DNA of 64,000 nt from Datnioides undecimradiatus (lineage: Eukaryota > Chordata > Actinopteri > Lobotiformes > Datnioididae): assembly GCA_008933995.1 (NCBI GenBank), contig WARS01000007.1, forward strand, positions 7,498,923-7,562,922, in the 5' to 3' direction. The position numbers and the translations under genes are program-made. This document shows, one piece after another, positions 27,735 to 39,350 of the stretch. The notes beneath the pieces were generated by a model. The model saw only the letters and a program-made list of their open reading frames with translations. It did not search any database and was not told the DNA's origin. Positions within the stretch are counted from its first letter, which is position 1. Every line of letters starts with the position of its first letter.

Positions 27735-30700
27735 TCAAAAGAAGAAGTAGTACATGAGGAAACAGAGGAAAAGGAAAGCCAGGATCCAGTTGACTGAGTG
27801 GATGTAGACGATGACCAGGCCGATGTCAAAGAGCCAGCCGCGCATGTCGGTGAGGTCCAAAACATCCAGTGGGAAGCCTCCGTGGACCAAGTGCCAGGGT
27901 CTCCCCGCCCTCGCTGCCTGTCTCTGCTCTCCTGAAGTTAGAAAGATAAAATGTATTCAAAGTGATTTTACACAATTTATCCATACACTGGTTTCAGCTG
28001 GTTTGTTGTAATATACTTGAAACTTCTATCACCTATCCTCAATGTACGGTCCCTAAAACTAAAGCTTTAAGCTTTGTGTAAAATATTTGTACAAGCACCG
28101 TATTGCGCGCCATGTTCAGTGAGTCAACTATACAATCATGTTTATCTTACTGGATTGATATTACTGCTGTTTTATTGTTTAGTCGGCCACTTGTAGGACT
28201 GAATTGTCAGCTGCTGTAAAGATAACGTTTGTTATTGCCACATAATACACAATATCTGATTTCTTAGTGAGCAAGGTCAATGGCACAACATGAGAACGGT
28301 GTGAAAACGAGGTCAGTCACACAGAGAAATATATGCCCATGTTTTAAAATAAGGTCTTGTGGTAACTTTAATCAGAAACAGTGTCCTGGTTGCTCTGGAC
28401 ATCCAGAAACCTCACGGTCACGTTACTGCACGGAAACAGCCGTGAAGACAGAAGAAAAAATACCATTATAACCACAGCGAACATTTCCTCACCCCAGAAA
28501 GCGCGGAAGCGTTTGCGACAGCTGGGCAGAGGCCATTTTGCACATGAAGCACTCTGGAAGCTCTGCTTGCGGGCGTAGTACACTTTCGGGAAGAAGGTCT
28601 TGGCTGTTTGGTTGAGCTCTGAAGAGGAATGAAAACAGCAGTCACTGTTTGAATCAGAAGGCAATATACGTCATTACTTTTCTATTCCTATTACCTCGTT
28701 TCCTGTCTCTGTATTTACCAGATAACACTTGTATCAGACAACAGGAGGACAGTATATCAGCTTATCATCGTAATTCTGTTGGACACTTGCCTTGGTGAAA
28801 GCTGGTGTGTGAGATGAGGGTGCGACAGAGGGGGCAGGGTGTGTTGGTCGGTCTGTTCTTGGTGATTGTGCGCAGGCAAGGCTCGCAGAAGACGTGGCCG
28901 CAGGGCTGACAGGTGTGTGGGCTGAAGTAGACGTCGAGGCACACAGCGCAGGTGAGGCCCTCTCTGTCCTCCTCCTCACTGTCCAGGAGGGAACGGCCCA
29001 CACTCTCAGCCTGGACACACACACACACATATCGACAAGTCTGCAATAAATGTACATGTTTTTCTTTGGTTCTAGTAATTTTAAGTTAGGACCTGCATTC
29101 GCTCACAATGACAGGGTGAGTTTGGCTCTCTCACCTGTTCCTGCTCCTGCTCCTGCTGACTGAGCAGCCATCGCTCTCTCCTCCTCTGTTTCCTCCGCAG
29201 ACCCTTCAAACGATTCTTCTCTCTTTTGCTCAGCCTGTTTGAGGCGGTGGGGGCCCCGACAGCTTGAGGCTGACAACAAAGTAAACACAGATATGAAACA
29301 TCAAGAATCCCAATCTTATTCAACAGCTGAGACAACAGAAAGGTGAACGCTCGCCGACTGGTTTGTAAATAGATGATTTATCCACAACCACCATCAGCTG
29401 CTAGATCTAGAGTTTCTAAGGTCAGCTTCTGAGTTGCCAGACAGAAAAACAACCACAGAAACACTCAGTGTGTCTGTAGCTAGCAACTTTACAGCAAACG
29501 CAGATTGGTTAAATGCCAGCCAATGACATAAGGTGAAATTTTGTTTTGCCTTCTGTCTGAAAACTCAAAGCCTTTTCAGTTGTGGGGGTAAAAAATGTTA
29601 AATTTGCTGTCAGTCGACATTACAGGGTTGTAATAATAAAAAAAAAAAGGTTCAAATATGAAATAATTAGAATAATATTGTAATGGTGATAAATGATAAC
29701 TGGCTACAGTCCTTAATAAAACAGGTTATTTATTAATTCGCTATTAATACCAGCACTTCTTCATCCTGCTCAGCAACACTGTCAGAGATGGACCTCCCTC
29801 TAAGAAACAGGGCTGAAGCAGAAACCTCCTCCTGGACGGCCGCAGTCTCTGGAGAAGACTCAGTGTCCTCTACAGTCTGCAGCAGGTGTTGATGCAGAAG
29901 TGACCGAGCACTTCCAGGAACAATTAAATGGCAGGCAACAGCATTGGCAGGAGTGTCACCGTCAGTATCAAACTGCTGACTCATGGGATAAGACACCGAT
30001 GACCGTGTAGACTCATGCGGCTCTGCCCTCATCGTCTCAACGGCAGTCTTGTCCGCAGGGCCTGCTGGACAAAAACAAGACGACCTGAAGGTGGCGTCAT
30101 CTTCCAAGCTGCACCGTCGCTGGTGAGAGATGCAGCGCAGAGGACTGAAAGAAAACATTTGGCTGTTTTCACTGTCAGCCAGTGAATTAGAGGCCCCTGC
30201 AGTGCTGCTGTGAGACATGACAGCAGTGCAGTTAAGCTGTAAACTGTCCAGTGCCGTCCTGTTGAATTCATGCCTCTGCTCTTTGCTCAGGCAGCCGTCA
30301 GTCGGCAGACCGGCCTGTTCTTTTCTTGGCCTCGTCCTCCTTGGCTGGACGATAAGAACATACTGTTTATTGTCACAGTCCACGCGGCTTTTGTTTAGAT
30401 GGATGGTGGCATCACGGCCACAGGGACACTCACTGCGGTTAATGAAATTGAAGCCACCCAAACGAGCTGCACAGTTCTGACAGTTCAGCTTTCCTACAGT
30501 CCACTGGGCCTAGACAGAAAACACAAATACATAAATCCCAACCACATTACTATCTATCTATACAACGGAACTTTATCTGTGCCCTAAAGGCCTCAAACAC
30601 AATCACTTGCCTCTGCACACACATTTCCTTTGCGAGATGACACACTTACCTGGTGAACCGAGGTCAGCATCCACTCTGGCAACGTGTCAACATTCACGTG

Positions 30701-31277
30701 CCAAATACTGCAAACAGCAGCAGAGCCTTCTGCGGCCTCAACCTGTTTCAACAGGAAGGACATACAGTCAGGCCGAACTGTTCCAATCAGACCCAGTTTT
30801 TCTGATGCTGATAGCCACCACATCTTTTATTTTTATGACTGATACACAAGCTGTTATCTTTTAGGTTTTCCCCAACCCCGGTGTCCCCTAAAGCTTTATG
30901 GGCCATTAGCTGTGATTAGGGCAGCAGAGGCTCCTGTTGGTTTTTTATTATCACATTGTCCCTACATTTTAAGCTGGCATTAACTGGTTTATCATGTAAA
31001 CTATAACATTTGAGGTGACAGCTTGGGGTGATAGAAAACAAACTAAAAAAAAAAATAAATAAATACATCACTAAATGACTTTTTTGCACATAAAAGGTTT
31101 TAAAGAACCGTGCGCATCACAAGTTGTTGATTGGCAAACTGATTTCTCAGCTCATTATTTCAGCACCTGCTTTAGATATGGCAAGAAAGACTGAATACAG
31201 AAGCGACAGTCTTTACTAACCATTGACAAAGATGTCGAGTCTATGATGCCCTTCCGACACCTCCTGCAGCGGAGCAT
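27735..31277 (-). CDS. rnf180: RING-type E3 ubiquitin ligase RNF180 (Rines)
   Basis: Membrane-anchored E3 ligase; in mammals it is reported at the ER and affects monoamine pathways. Coding exons in transcript order: 31277-31217, 30807-30650, 30509-29751, 29269-29135, 29010-28791, 28618-28493, 27931-27735. Phases match; total 551 aa (human 592). N-terminus MLRCRRCRKGIIDS, then IWHVNVDTLPEW and an NCQNCAARLGGFNF / CPCG segment form a probable zinc-binding module. The middle of exon 3 is poorly conserved. Exon 4 is highly basic (LRRKQRRRERWL). Exon 5 carries the C3HC4 RING, CAVCLDVYF...CGHVFCEPC...CPLC. The C-terminus is one hydrophobic span (IGLVIVYIHSVNWILAFLFL) ending in FFF. The start could lie further upstream because the frame stays open to about 31367. 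The exon 2 acceptor is weak (30807 or 30801). Intron 5 uses a GC donor. Confidence 0.92.
28619..28790 (-). other. RNF180 intron 5 with GC-AG splice sites
   Basis: The donor reads CACCAAG|GCAAGTG on the minus strand, a strong GC-type donor. The acceptor is cctcttcag. The phase-1 junction rebuilds E-L-N-Q-T-A-K-T-F-F right after the RING, matching human ELNNATKTFF. A GT donor in phase is not available nearby. Confidence 0.75.
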
Positions 31278-33810
31278 GGTTCTCTCTCCTCCAACTCTCT
31301 GACAAGACGTTTTCAGTCCAGCTGTTGATGATGATGTTGATGAGAAACAGAATGCCCTCAAGCACACGTCAGATTTAGCTTAAATTCAGAAAAGACAAAA
31401 ATCTCTTCATCTAATCCATAACAGTTTTTTTCCTTCAGGTTCCGTCAAATGATGATCTGCATGTAGCATTAACGTAGCAGGAGCAAAAAAAGGTTTAAAT
31501 ATAGACCCGTGACTCATAAAAACTCAGGGTTAAACGAAGAGCTCTAATATACTCGTATTGGAGATGTTATAGCTGTCAGCCACTTATCTACATGACACAT
31601 AGCACGGTGCTGTGGACTACATTTTTATTGACTTTTTTTTTTAAATAAAACACAGGGAGGAGAAAAAAATTGCTGGGCAAATGCAAATGGCTGAGATGCA
31701 CAATATGAAAAACTATGCCGATATCTGCAGCCATGTGATTGTTAAACATGTCATCCTACAAGTATGTATAATATCTTTATCTGCAGGTATAACAGCCTCC
31801 ACTCCAATGATTTTGGGCTTTCCACCAGACACGCTGCACAAACTTGCTCTCATTTGAAGAGCTTTAGTGAGATCCAGTCTTGGGTGATTTATCCCTAAGG
31901 TGCTGCTGTAGCAAGACTAAGTTGCTCAAAACATTGAAAAACATATCCCCCCACCCCAGACCCACAGAAACAGTATGTGTACTGGGCTATCCACAGTCTT
32001 TCTCCATGGACCCTCACATGTTTAGCATGATGCTCAGCAGCCTGTTGACACTCAGGTAGACGCTATGAGGTGAAAACAGGTGTTGCTTGAGTGGCAGGTT
32101 GAGAGTTGTTTGACATGGTTCAACCGTGCAACAGTGAAATAACAATTTAATCTTCTGGCTCTCTGGTTTTAGCTTGTTCAGTAACATGACTGTTACAAAG
32201 CTAACAACCACAGCAGCTGGAAAAAACAAACAAATGTCCTGCTAACTTAGCCCAGGTAACAACAACAGACTCTGACATGGCGTTTTCGCCGCAAAACAAC
32301 ATTCACGACATGATGACACTCCGCACATTGATATATTTGTCAGAAATACTTGCCTACGTGGCAGCTGGAGAGACTTTTTGGAGTTGTGGTAACGGAGAGA
32401 AGCTGTGCACAGAAGCAACAAAGTTGAGCAGCCTTTTGCTTGAAGCTAGGCTGTGACGTCCGAGAAACTGGAACACTACGGCGAGTCTAAGAGACCAAAC
32501 GTCCCACGCGCCTTCGCTTCAAAAGCTATAAGGCAGTTAAGGAGGCAGAGGCGTTTGGAGAAGATAAGAAAACAATTCCACGTAAGAGAAGTACTTCCAG
32601 TTAAATAGAATTTAAATCATGATATCATGGTCTACTAACTGTACCGATGCTGTATTGATATTATTCAGAGAAACTATCTGGTCTGCCCTAAATCTACCAA
32701 AAATAACTAAAACAAAAACTGTTCTGTCATATTATTCTATTCTATAATAAAAAAACAAAATTACAAAAACAAATTAAAAAAGACCACGTAGACTATGTAG
32801 GGTAACTGTGATGTGAATGTAAAAAAAAAAAGAAATCATGGTTCACTGATATTGTAATGGGAAAAAACAGAAAACTGATCAGTCTGATATATTCATTCAT
32901 TCTTTCATTCATTCGTTTTTCATTCACATATAACACACTCATGTATATACTCTTGTATATCGTCACCTGCTTAAAATAATGGCTTAAGTAATTTTTTGAC
33001 AAAAATGGTTCTTGATGAATAAATATCACACACTCCAAATATTTTTCAGTTTTTTCTGTTTCTTGAAAAAAAAACTGAAGATATGACTTAGGCCATTATT
33101 TTAAGATGGTGACGATATTTCCTCCTATTTTGTGGTAAGGTAATGCATTCCCATTTTGTATTTATTACGAAAGTGGACTAACGCCAGGTGGCAGTGTCAC
33201 ACCTGGCGGCCCCAGACTCATGACGGCGGTGCTGAAAACCGAAGAGAATAACGCCTCGCTGCTTTTTATGACATCAGTGTAATTTGCCCAGGCATTTGTA
33301 AATAAATCCTGTGTTTACTGCGAACAAAGTAAATCTAAAAACTTACTGGCCCTGCAAATACATTAGAATCAGGCTTCACAATAGCTCCATGTTCAAAACG
33401 GAATTATTATCAGTTTGACAACAAATCAAAGTCTGTTTACAGCGCGGTTTAATTTACTTTTAATAGTCAAACAATACAGATCAGTTAAGTGAGACTAAAA
33501 AAAATGTCATTTGACACAATTTGGAGGGCTGCATTATTCAAACTAAATCATTTATTTTCTCACCAAAACGGTAAATCCACTTGTTTCAATGACAAAAAAA
33601 CCCCAAACAAATCAAACAAGAGATTGTTGTGACTCTGGCCTGATGGCCTGATGTGACGCGCTGCATCAAAATAAAATAAAAATGTTACAAGTTTGTGTAT
33701 GTTTATATCATAACTCCAACATGCTCACTGCCTCGGCTGTCGACTGAACAGACACAACCAGCCAGACTCTGTTACATCCTCACAGACAAATGACGCATTT
33801 TCCATCACTG

Positions 33811-33820
33811 GTATAAATAC
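33811..33820 (+). promoter_or_regulatory. HTR1A TATA box
   Basis: GTATAAATAC, a near-consensus TATA element 167-176 nt before the HTR1A start codon. It predicts a transcription start near 33840 and a 5' UTR of about 145 nt, which contains a uORF. Confidence 0.55.
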
Positions 33821-33898
33821 GCAGCATCATTCTCTGTCAGCAGCCGAGACTCGCAGTTGAGACCCTCTCTGCTGCACTAAACAGTCCAACAGTTCACT

Positions 33899-33952
33899 AT
33901 GCGCTCTTCAAGGGGCGATAATGTGATGCGCACCGGGCTCTCCACCAAGTAA
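33899..33952 (+). other. uORF in the HTR1A leader
   Basis: A 17-codon open frame (MRSSRGDNVMRTGLSTK) that starts and stops before the receptor ATG, 34 nt upstream of it. It could lower translation of the receptor. It also contains a second in-frame ATG. Confidence 0.5.
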
Positions 33953-33986
33953 CGGAAGCTCTCCAAACACCTGGAGTTGACCAACA

Positions 33987-35237
33987 ATGGAAGACACAAA
34001 CAACACGACAGCTTGGTCACAATTTGACAATCCTTCCAACAAGACCAACAAACCTGAGGACGAAGAGGTGAAGCTGAGTTATCAAGTTGTCACATCATTC
34101 CTGCTCGGTGCGCTGATCCTGTGCGCAATATTTGGAAACGCGTGCGTGGTTGCAGCCATCGCCTTGGAGAGGTCTCTCCAGAATGTGGCCAACTACCTGA
34201 TCGGTTCTTTGGCCGTCACCGACCTGATGGTGTCTGTGCTGGTGCTGCCCATGGCGGCCCTTTACCAAGTCTTAAACAGGTGGACTCTTGGGCAGGTTCC
34301 GTGCGACATCTTCATCTCTCTGGATGTGTTGTGCTGCACGTCGTCCATCCTGCACCTGTGCGCCATCGCTCTGGACAGATACTGGGCAATAACTGAGCCC
34401 ATTGACTACATGAAGAAGAGGACGCCGAGGAGAGCCGCAGTCCTCATCAGTGTCACCTGGCTCGTCGGATTCTCCATCTCAGTGCCGCCAATGTTGATCA
34501 TGCGCTCCCAACCCAGCAGCATGGCAGAGGACAGGGCGAACCCCAAGCAGTGTAAGATCAGGCAAGACCCCTGGTACACAATATACTCAACATTTGGGGC
34601 CTTTTACATCCCCCTGACACTGATGCTGGTTTTATACGGGCGGATATTCAAAGCGGCCAGGTTTCGGATCAGGAGGACGGTGCGTAAAACGGAGAAAAAG
34701 AAAGTGTCCGACTCTTGCTTGGCGTTGTCTCCCGCCATGTTCCACAAAAAGGGTCACGGTGACGCGCAGGGTAAGACCTGGAAACGGAGCGTGGAGCCCC
34801 GGCCGCTGCCGAGCGTCAACGGCGCGGTGAAACACGCGGAGGACGGCGAGTCACTGGAGATCATCGAAGTTCACAGCAACTCCAAAGGCAACTTGCCGCT
34901 GCCACACACCCCGAGCTCGGTGCCGCTGTTCGAAAACAGGCATGAGAAGGCGACGGAGGCGAAGAGGAAGATCGCGCTGGCACGGGAGCGCAAAACGGTG
35001 AAGACCCTGGGGATCATCATGGGCACCTTCATCCTCTGCTGGCTGCCCTTCTTCATCGTCGCCCTGGTCATGCCTTTTTGCCAGGAGTCGTGCTACATGC
35101 CCCGCTGGCTGGAGGATGTCATTAACTGGCTGGGCTACTCCAACTCTTTACTCAACCCCATCATTTACGCCTACTTCAATAAAGACTTTCAGAGCGCCTT
35201 CAAGAAAATAATCAAGTGTCATTTCTGCAGACCGTGA
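33987..35237 (+). CDS. htr1a: 5-hydroxytryptamine receptor 1A, teleost beta-type copy
   Basis: Gi/o-coupled serotonin receptor, intronless, 416 aa. N-terminal sequons at N5, N6 and N18. Seven membrane spans: TM1 about 34-60, TM2 about 70-92, TM3 about 106-128, TM4 about 149-170, TM5 about 196-218, TM6 about 340-362, TM7 about 378-396. Ligand and signalling residues present: D113 (3.32), the DRY motif 130-132, S201/T202 in TM5, N380 (7.39), NPIIY 390-394, and the C106-C189 disulfide pair. The third intracellular loop is long (about 220-338), ends in [16 protein letters not shown], and keeps the family's conserved C-terminal half. The C-terminus KCHFCRP has palmitoylation-type cysteines. From memory it is closest to pufferfish 5-HT1A-beta, also 416 aa. 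Oddity: the second extracellular loop reads IMRSQPSSM where other 5-HT1A receptors have GWR. Whether the current name is htr1aa or htr1ab I cannot settle. Confidence 0.95.
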   Translation: MEDTNNTTAWSQFDNPSNKTNKPEDEEVKLSYQVVTSFLLGALILCAIFGNACVVAAIALERSLQNVANYLIGSLAVTDLMVSVLVLPMAALYQVLNRWTLGQVPCDIFISLDVLCCTSSILHLCAIALDRYWAITEPIDYMKKRTPRRAAVLISVTWLVGFSISVPPMLIMRSQPSSMAEDRANPKQCKIRQDPWYTIYSTFGAFYIPLTLMLVLYGRIFKAARFRIRRTVRKTEKKKVSDSCLALSPAMFHKKGHGDAQGKTWKRSVEPRPLPSVNGAVKHAEDGESLEIIEVHSNSKGNLPLPHTPSSVPLFENRHEKATEAKRKIALARERKTVKTLGIIMGTFILCWLPFFIVALVMPFCQESCYMPRWLEDVINWLGYSNSLLNPIIYAYFNKDFQSAFKKIIKCHFCRP

Positions 35238-35492
35238 TGCTCATCCGAGTGAAAAGAGAAGCAGCCCTAAACAAAAACAAAACAAAACAAAAACAACAGC
35301 CTATAAAAGTGGCACAAAGATTGTTTGCTCTGAACACAGAATGATGCTCGAAAAACTGAAAATGATTCCTGTCGATCATCTCCATCGTTATCAGTACTGA
35401 AATATTCCCAGAGATGTCTGTAGTCTATGCATAGATAAAGCTGTGATCGTTTGACTGGCGCTCCATGTTCCTCATCCTGTTCTGTAATGTTC

Positions 35493-35498
35493 AATAAA
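35493..35498 (+). terminator. HTR1A polyadenylation signal
   Basis: AATAAA 256 nt past the stop codon, followed by a T-rich stretch. Together with the TATA box it predicts a compact mRNA of about 1.7 kb. Confidence 0.55.
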
Positions 35499-36879
35499 GA
35501 AATACTTTTTCAGATTTTTATCCCCCTACGTCGTGATTTTACCAAGTTTGAGCAGGTTTTTGCTGTTACATTCTGCAAAGTAAGTGATTAAAAAAAAAAA
35601 ACAACATTTAAAAGTGTTTAAATGAGTGAAAGTGAATGTAGAGTACATCTGCCGTGTCTGACTTCAACACATTGTGCTGCATGTTGCTGCTTGATTCAGT
35701 ATTTAAGTCATTTGTGAACCTAACCTTTTGGAAAGTGAATATCTGTGGATCTGAGACTGTCCGGTCAGCCCGTATGAAACATACATTACATTTTTTTGGG
35801 TGGAGATAAAAGTCCATTAAATTATTAAAACATTTACAGTAAATGAAAATATCTTTAGCTGCTAATAAACTATAAATGCTATTTAAATACATGGCAATAA
35901 GAAAATAAGAGATGAGCAGCACTCCACATTTAGTTTTTACACAAGGTGCTATTCAATATGTGTTCACATTAAATATCTGAAATGGGCTGTTTAACATCTG
36001 CGCTGAAAACAGCCAGGAGAAACCCTTCTTCTAATTGTCAAATGTCCAATACATTCTGCCTCTGCGTTTTCCTCCTTTCTAGGCAGATAATTGTTACCCA
36101 GCACCTGCAAACTATATATGGGTGGGCAGGGAAATGATGGCGTTAAACATCTGGCTTCCACTGCTGCAGTGCCTTCAAGCAAAGACTCGAAATGAGACAC
36201 TTTACCAGTGAAAGCTGTGGTGTCCAGGTTTGTTTCGCTTTGTTTCTGCGTGGATGTGAAGCAGATTATGGCCTCTCAGTAGAATGAGAATATTTAGATT
36301 GGATGGAAAGGTGCAGCCAGTCTTTGATTTAAATAATTTTCTCTGTGTAAACATGAAACAAAAGGAGAACATCTCTGTGTTAACAGGTTTATACAATGCT
36401 AATGTTTGTGAATTTAGATTTGTCACACCGTGACTTTGGTTCTTCTCTTAAAACCTTCACAGAATTCACAGAAAACGTGTCCCCCTCCTCAAAGTGTCTT
36501 CAGACAGCACCGTGAGCTGACAAACTGTTTCCCCTGAGCTCCACCTGCACTCTGATCCTCTCATGACATGCATGTGTGGATCTGCTGCGCCTCAACGCTG
36601 ACTGTGAAACAAAGACAATCCTTCTTACAGATGGAAAAAATGCATTTCACCATTCCAGGGGTTGAAACTGACAGGGAGAAGCATCTCGGATGAAGCAGGC
36701 GGGCAAATAGACGGAAAGACAGACGGTCAGACTCACAGACAGGGAGACAAAAAAGAAACACACGCACATTCGTCATCATACGCGAGCGATCATAAAAAGG
36801 TGGCTGATGAAGTGGTCAGGGTACTTCTTGTAGCGCCTCGCTGCCCTTTTCCTCCATCACTCTTAAAAAGACTGTGAAG

Positions 36880-37056
36880 GGGGGCACACAGATGGATGCT
36901 GGAGAGGTGGTCGTCATGGCGACATATGGGGGATGCAAACTCCGGGGGCCGAAGGGGCAATTATGTGATCAAAGGCCTTCCACAACACAGGAATACAGAG
37001 GTGTGTATGGGGGGCCCACAGCTGGCAGCGTCCTCAGACAATAAACAGGTGTAGCT
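36880..37056. promoter_or_regulatory. Candidate conserved noncoding element
   Basis: A G-rich, low-repeat island with dense motif-like words (GGCAATTATGTGATCAAAGG, CCACAACACAGGAAT, ACAATAAACAGGTG) in otherwise AT-rich DNA, 1.6 kb past HTR1A. The call rests only on composition and is untested. Confidence 0.2.
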
Positions 37057-39179
37057 TTTTTTTCCTTTTTGGCTCATGGTGTTACACACAGACAGCTACT
37101 GTACAGGAAGCTTCGTGGCCTCTAAGCCTCGCGCCGTAAAAGTGTTACAAACTTTGTTCTTCTGAAAGTTGGTCTCACCTCCAAACAGTTTTTATTGTCC
37201 TTTAAAAAACGTTTTTAAACTGATATCCCCCCACCCGGCAGGATCACCTTCACACGCATATTCTGTTTCCGTTTGCTTCAGCTCCTGATTCAGTGATGTT
37301 TACACTGAAGAAGATATCACAACCTTTAGACTCCATGCAAGTATTTGGCATCTTTGGACACTTTGGGATCGACAATTTCAAACAATTGTGCTTTCTTGCA
37401 TGCTAAAAGCGCGGCCCACCAAAAGCCCGGGGGTTAAAATATAATCATTGTTGCAGTTTGCTTGATTTCTTAGATCAATGGGATCATGAGATCATGGAGA
37501 CGATGCCATATATTATTAAATTCTACAGGTTAAATGTCCAACCATTGGTTCTGTATGAATGAATAATTAAAGTGTTCTGAAAATAAAAATGAACAAAGCA
37601 AATTGTTTTGTGTGTGATTGGATTTGTGGGGAGTCGTAACCTCAGTCTGTTGCTGCATTGTTCAAAAATAATTTGGAAATGAGCAGATAGATAAATAGAC
37701 GTAAACTGTATCACTGTCATGTTATAATGATCCCTTTTTTTAAATATGTTTTATTATTTCAATTAACCAATCAATCAGCATCAACAACCTAAATTAAGCC
37801 CAGTGTGATGGAAAGATGAAATATGTGCGGGAAAACTTGAATAATTTGTACTCTATAATTCATCATGTTAGCACATTTTTTGGCTTAATCACACTGGAGA
37901 CAAAAAGTCCGGATAATGTGACCATTCTTTATTGTTACTTGCATGTCAGCCAACTTTATGGAAGTGATGTAAATCACATCTTTTAAGGAAGGTGCTCATA
38001 AAACATGTTTGTGTTGCTGTAAAATAAATACTGTAAAAGTATTACTGAGCTCCCCTTAAGTCCTTAAACATCACAAAGAAGTCTTGATTCGGCCTGATTG
38101 GCGATCCAAACATTTTTCTCTGCACCACATCACTGTGTGTTGTCACATCAAAACCAAAAAACAAATTAAAAAAGACAAAAACAACAAAGTCTGTACTGAG
38201 ACATTTGCTCCACAGCACAATTGTTACACTGTCTCTCCAACTGCTAAATCCTGAAGTCTTATTCCCTCCACACAACATGATCTGTCAGTCAGATCTGCCA
38301 TTGTGTTTTTGGACGAGACGCATCTCAAAAGATCATTTCTCAAAACAGCTTAAGAATAAAAACATGACCTGCTGACTGGAGAATTAAACTTGTCCTTGAT
38401 AGGAAACAACACTAAAAGCACAGAAACACTGTACCACAGTTTGAATGTACCATCGCGGACGCTTATGTATTCTCCAGGTTTGTTGTCTGTGCTTCCTCAG
38501 AGACTGCCGCCGAGTGCACTTGGCTGTAAATCAGCCTGCATATTGGAGGAGGTGAAGAGTGTGGATTAAATTTCATCCATACGCTCTTGAACTGTTCAGT
38601 CGTGTTTCCCCTGCAGGAGCGCCGGTAGCGTTCTGCTGTCAGAGGAATTATGTTACAGCCTCTCACAGCCTCGCAGGACCCACAGAGAGAATTAACCATT
38701 CTCGTCTTTTTTGGGTCTCTTCCTGGAACTTTAGGTTGTTGTTAATAAGCTTAGAGGAAAACAGCAGAGCAGGAGCTGCACATCAGTTTCCTTAAGAAGG
38801 AAACAACCTTTCATTTTTAAAAACTACTTATGGTGTGTATATTTTATTAAAATTTGTAGTTGGCAGTTCAGTCAGAGGATCCTGTAGATTCTGTGGAGTT
38901 TATATTAAACATTTAGACCTTATTTTCAGTTGTAAACAGTGTTAGACATGCACATAACGTATTAAGGAATTAATATATAATGAAATTACATCCTATTGAT
39001 GTAACACACCATCTGTGAGTTCATTCACAATTTGGTGTACAACTGTAAACTCTTCCCATAATTTCCTGTAATTTCCTTGAAAGTGTATTATGAAAATATG
39101 TTAAAATGACAATTCATTCAGTCATTTTGGCGAACCTCAGATTGTAATTTATGGAGTTCTGGAGTTAACTTATGTTTCC

Positions 39180-39350
39180 TCTGTGACGGGATCATGGAAA
39201 TATAAATTCCTTGTCATGCACGAATGTCTCTCCTGGAGCTATATGCAAACAAATGAAGCCTCTGCTGTGAGGTCGTGATGTTTCACTGGGCTCCTCCAAC
39301 CATAATGAAGTCATGACTAATTATGTGTACATCTTTATTAAATTAACTTC
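39180..39350. promoter_or_regulatory. Candidate enhancer with octamer and homeobox-type sites
   Basis: Contains TATGCAAACAAATG (POU octamer-like plus forkhead-like) and a near-symmetrical CATAATGAAGTCATGACTAATTATG block with TAAT/ATTA cores around TCATGA. No open reading frame or repeat explains it. Confidence 0.22.

Larger units (their letters stand above)
31278..33986. promoter_or_regulatory. Divergent RNF180-HTR1A intergenic region
   Basis: 2.7 kb between the two start codons, with no coding exon. On the RNF180 side, a GC-richer block at 32.28-32.53 kb includes TGACGTC (CRE-like) at 32454-32460. It probably holds the RNF180 promoter and a noncoding exon. The HTR1A TATA box lies at the other end. 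AT-rich filler lies between. Confidence 0.4.
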
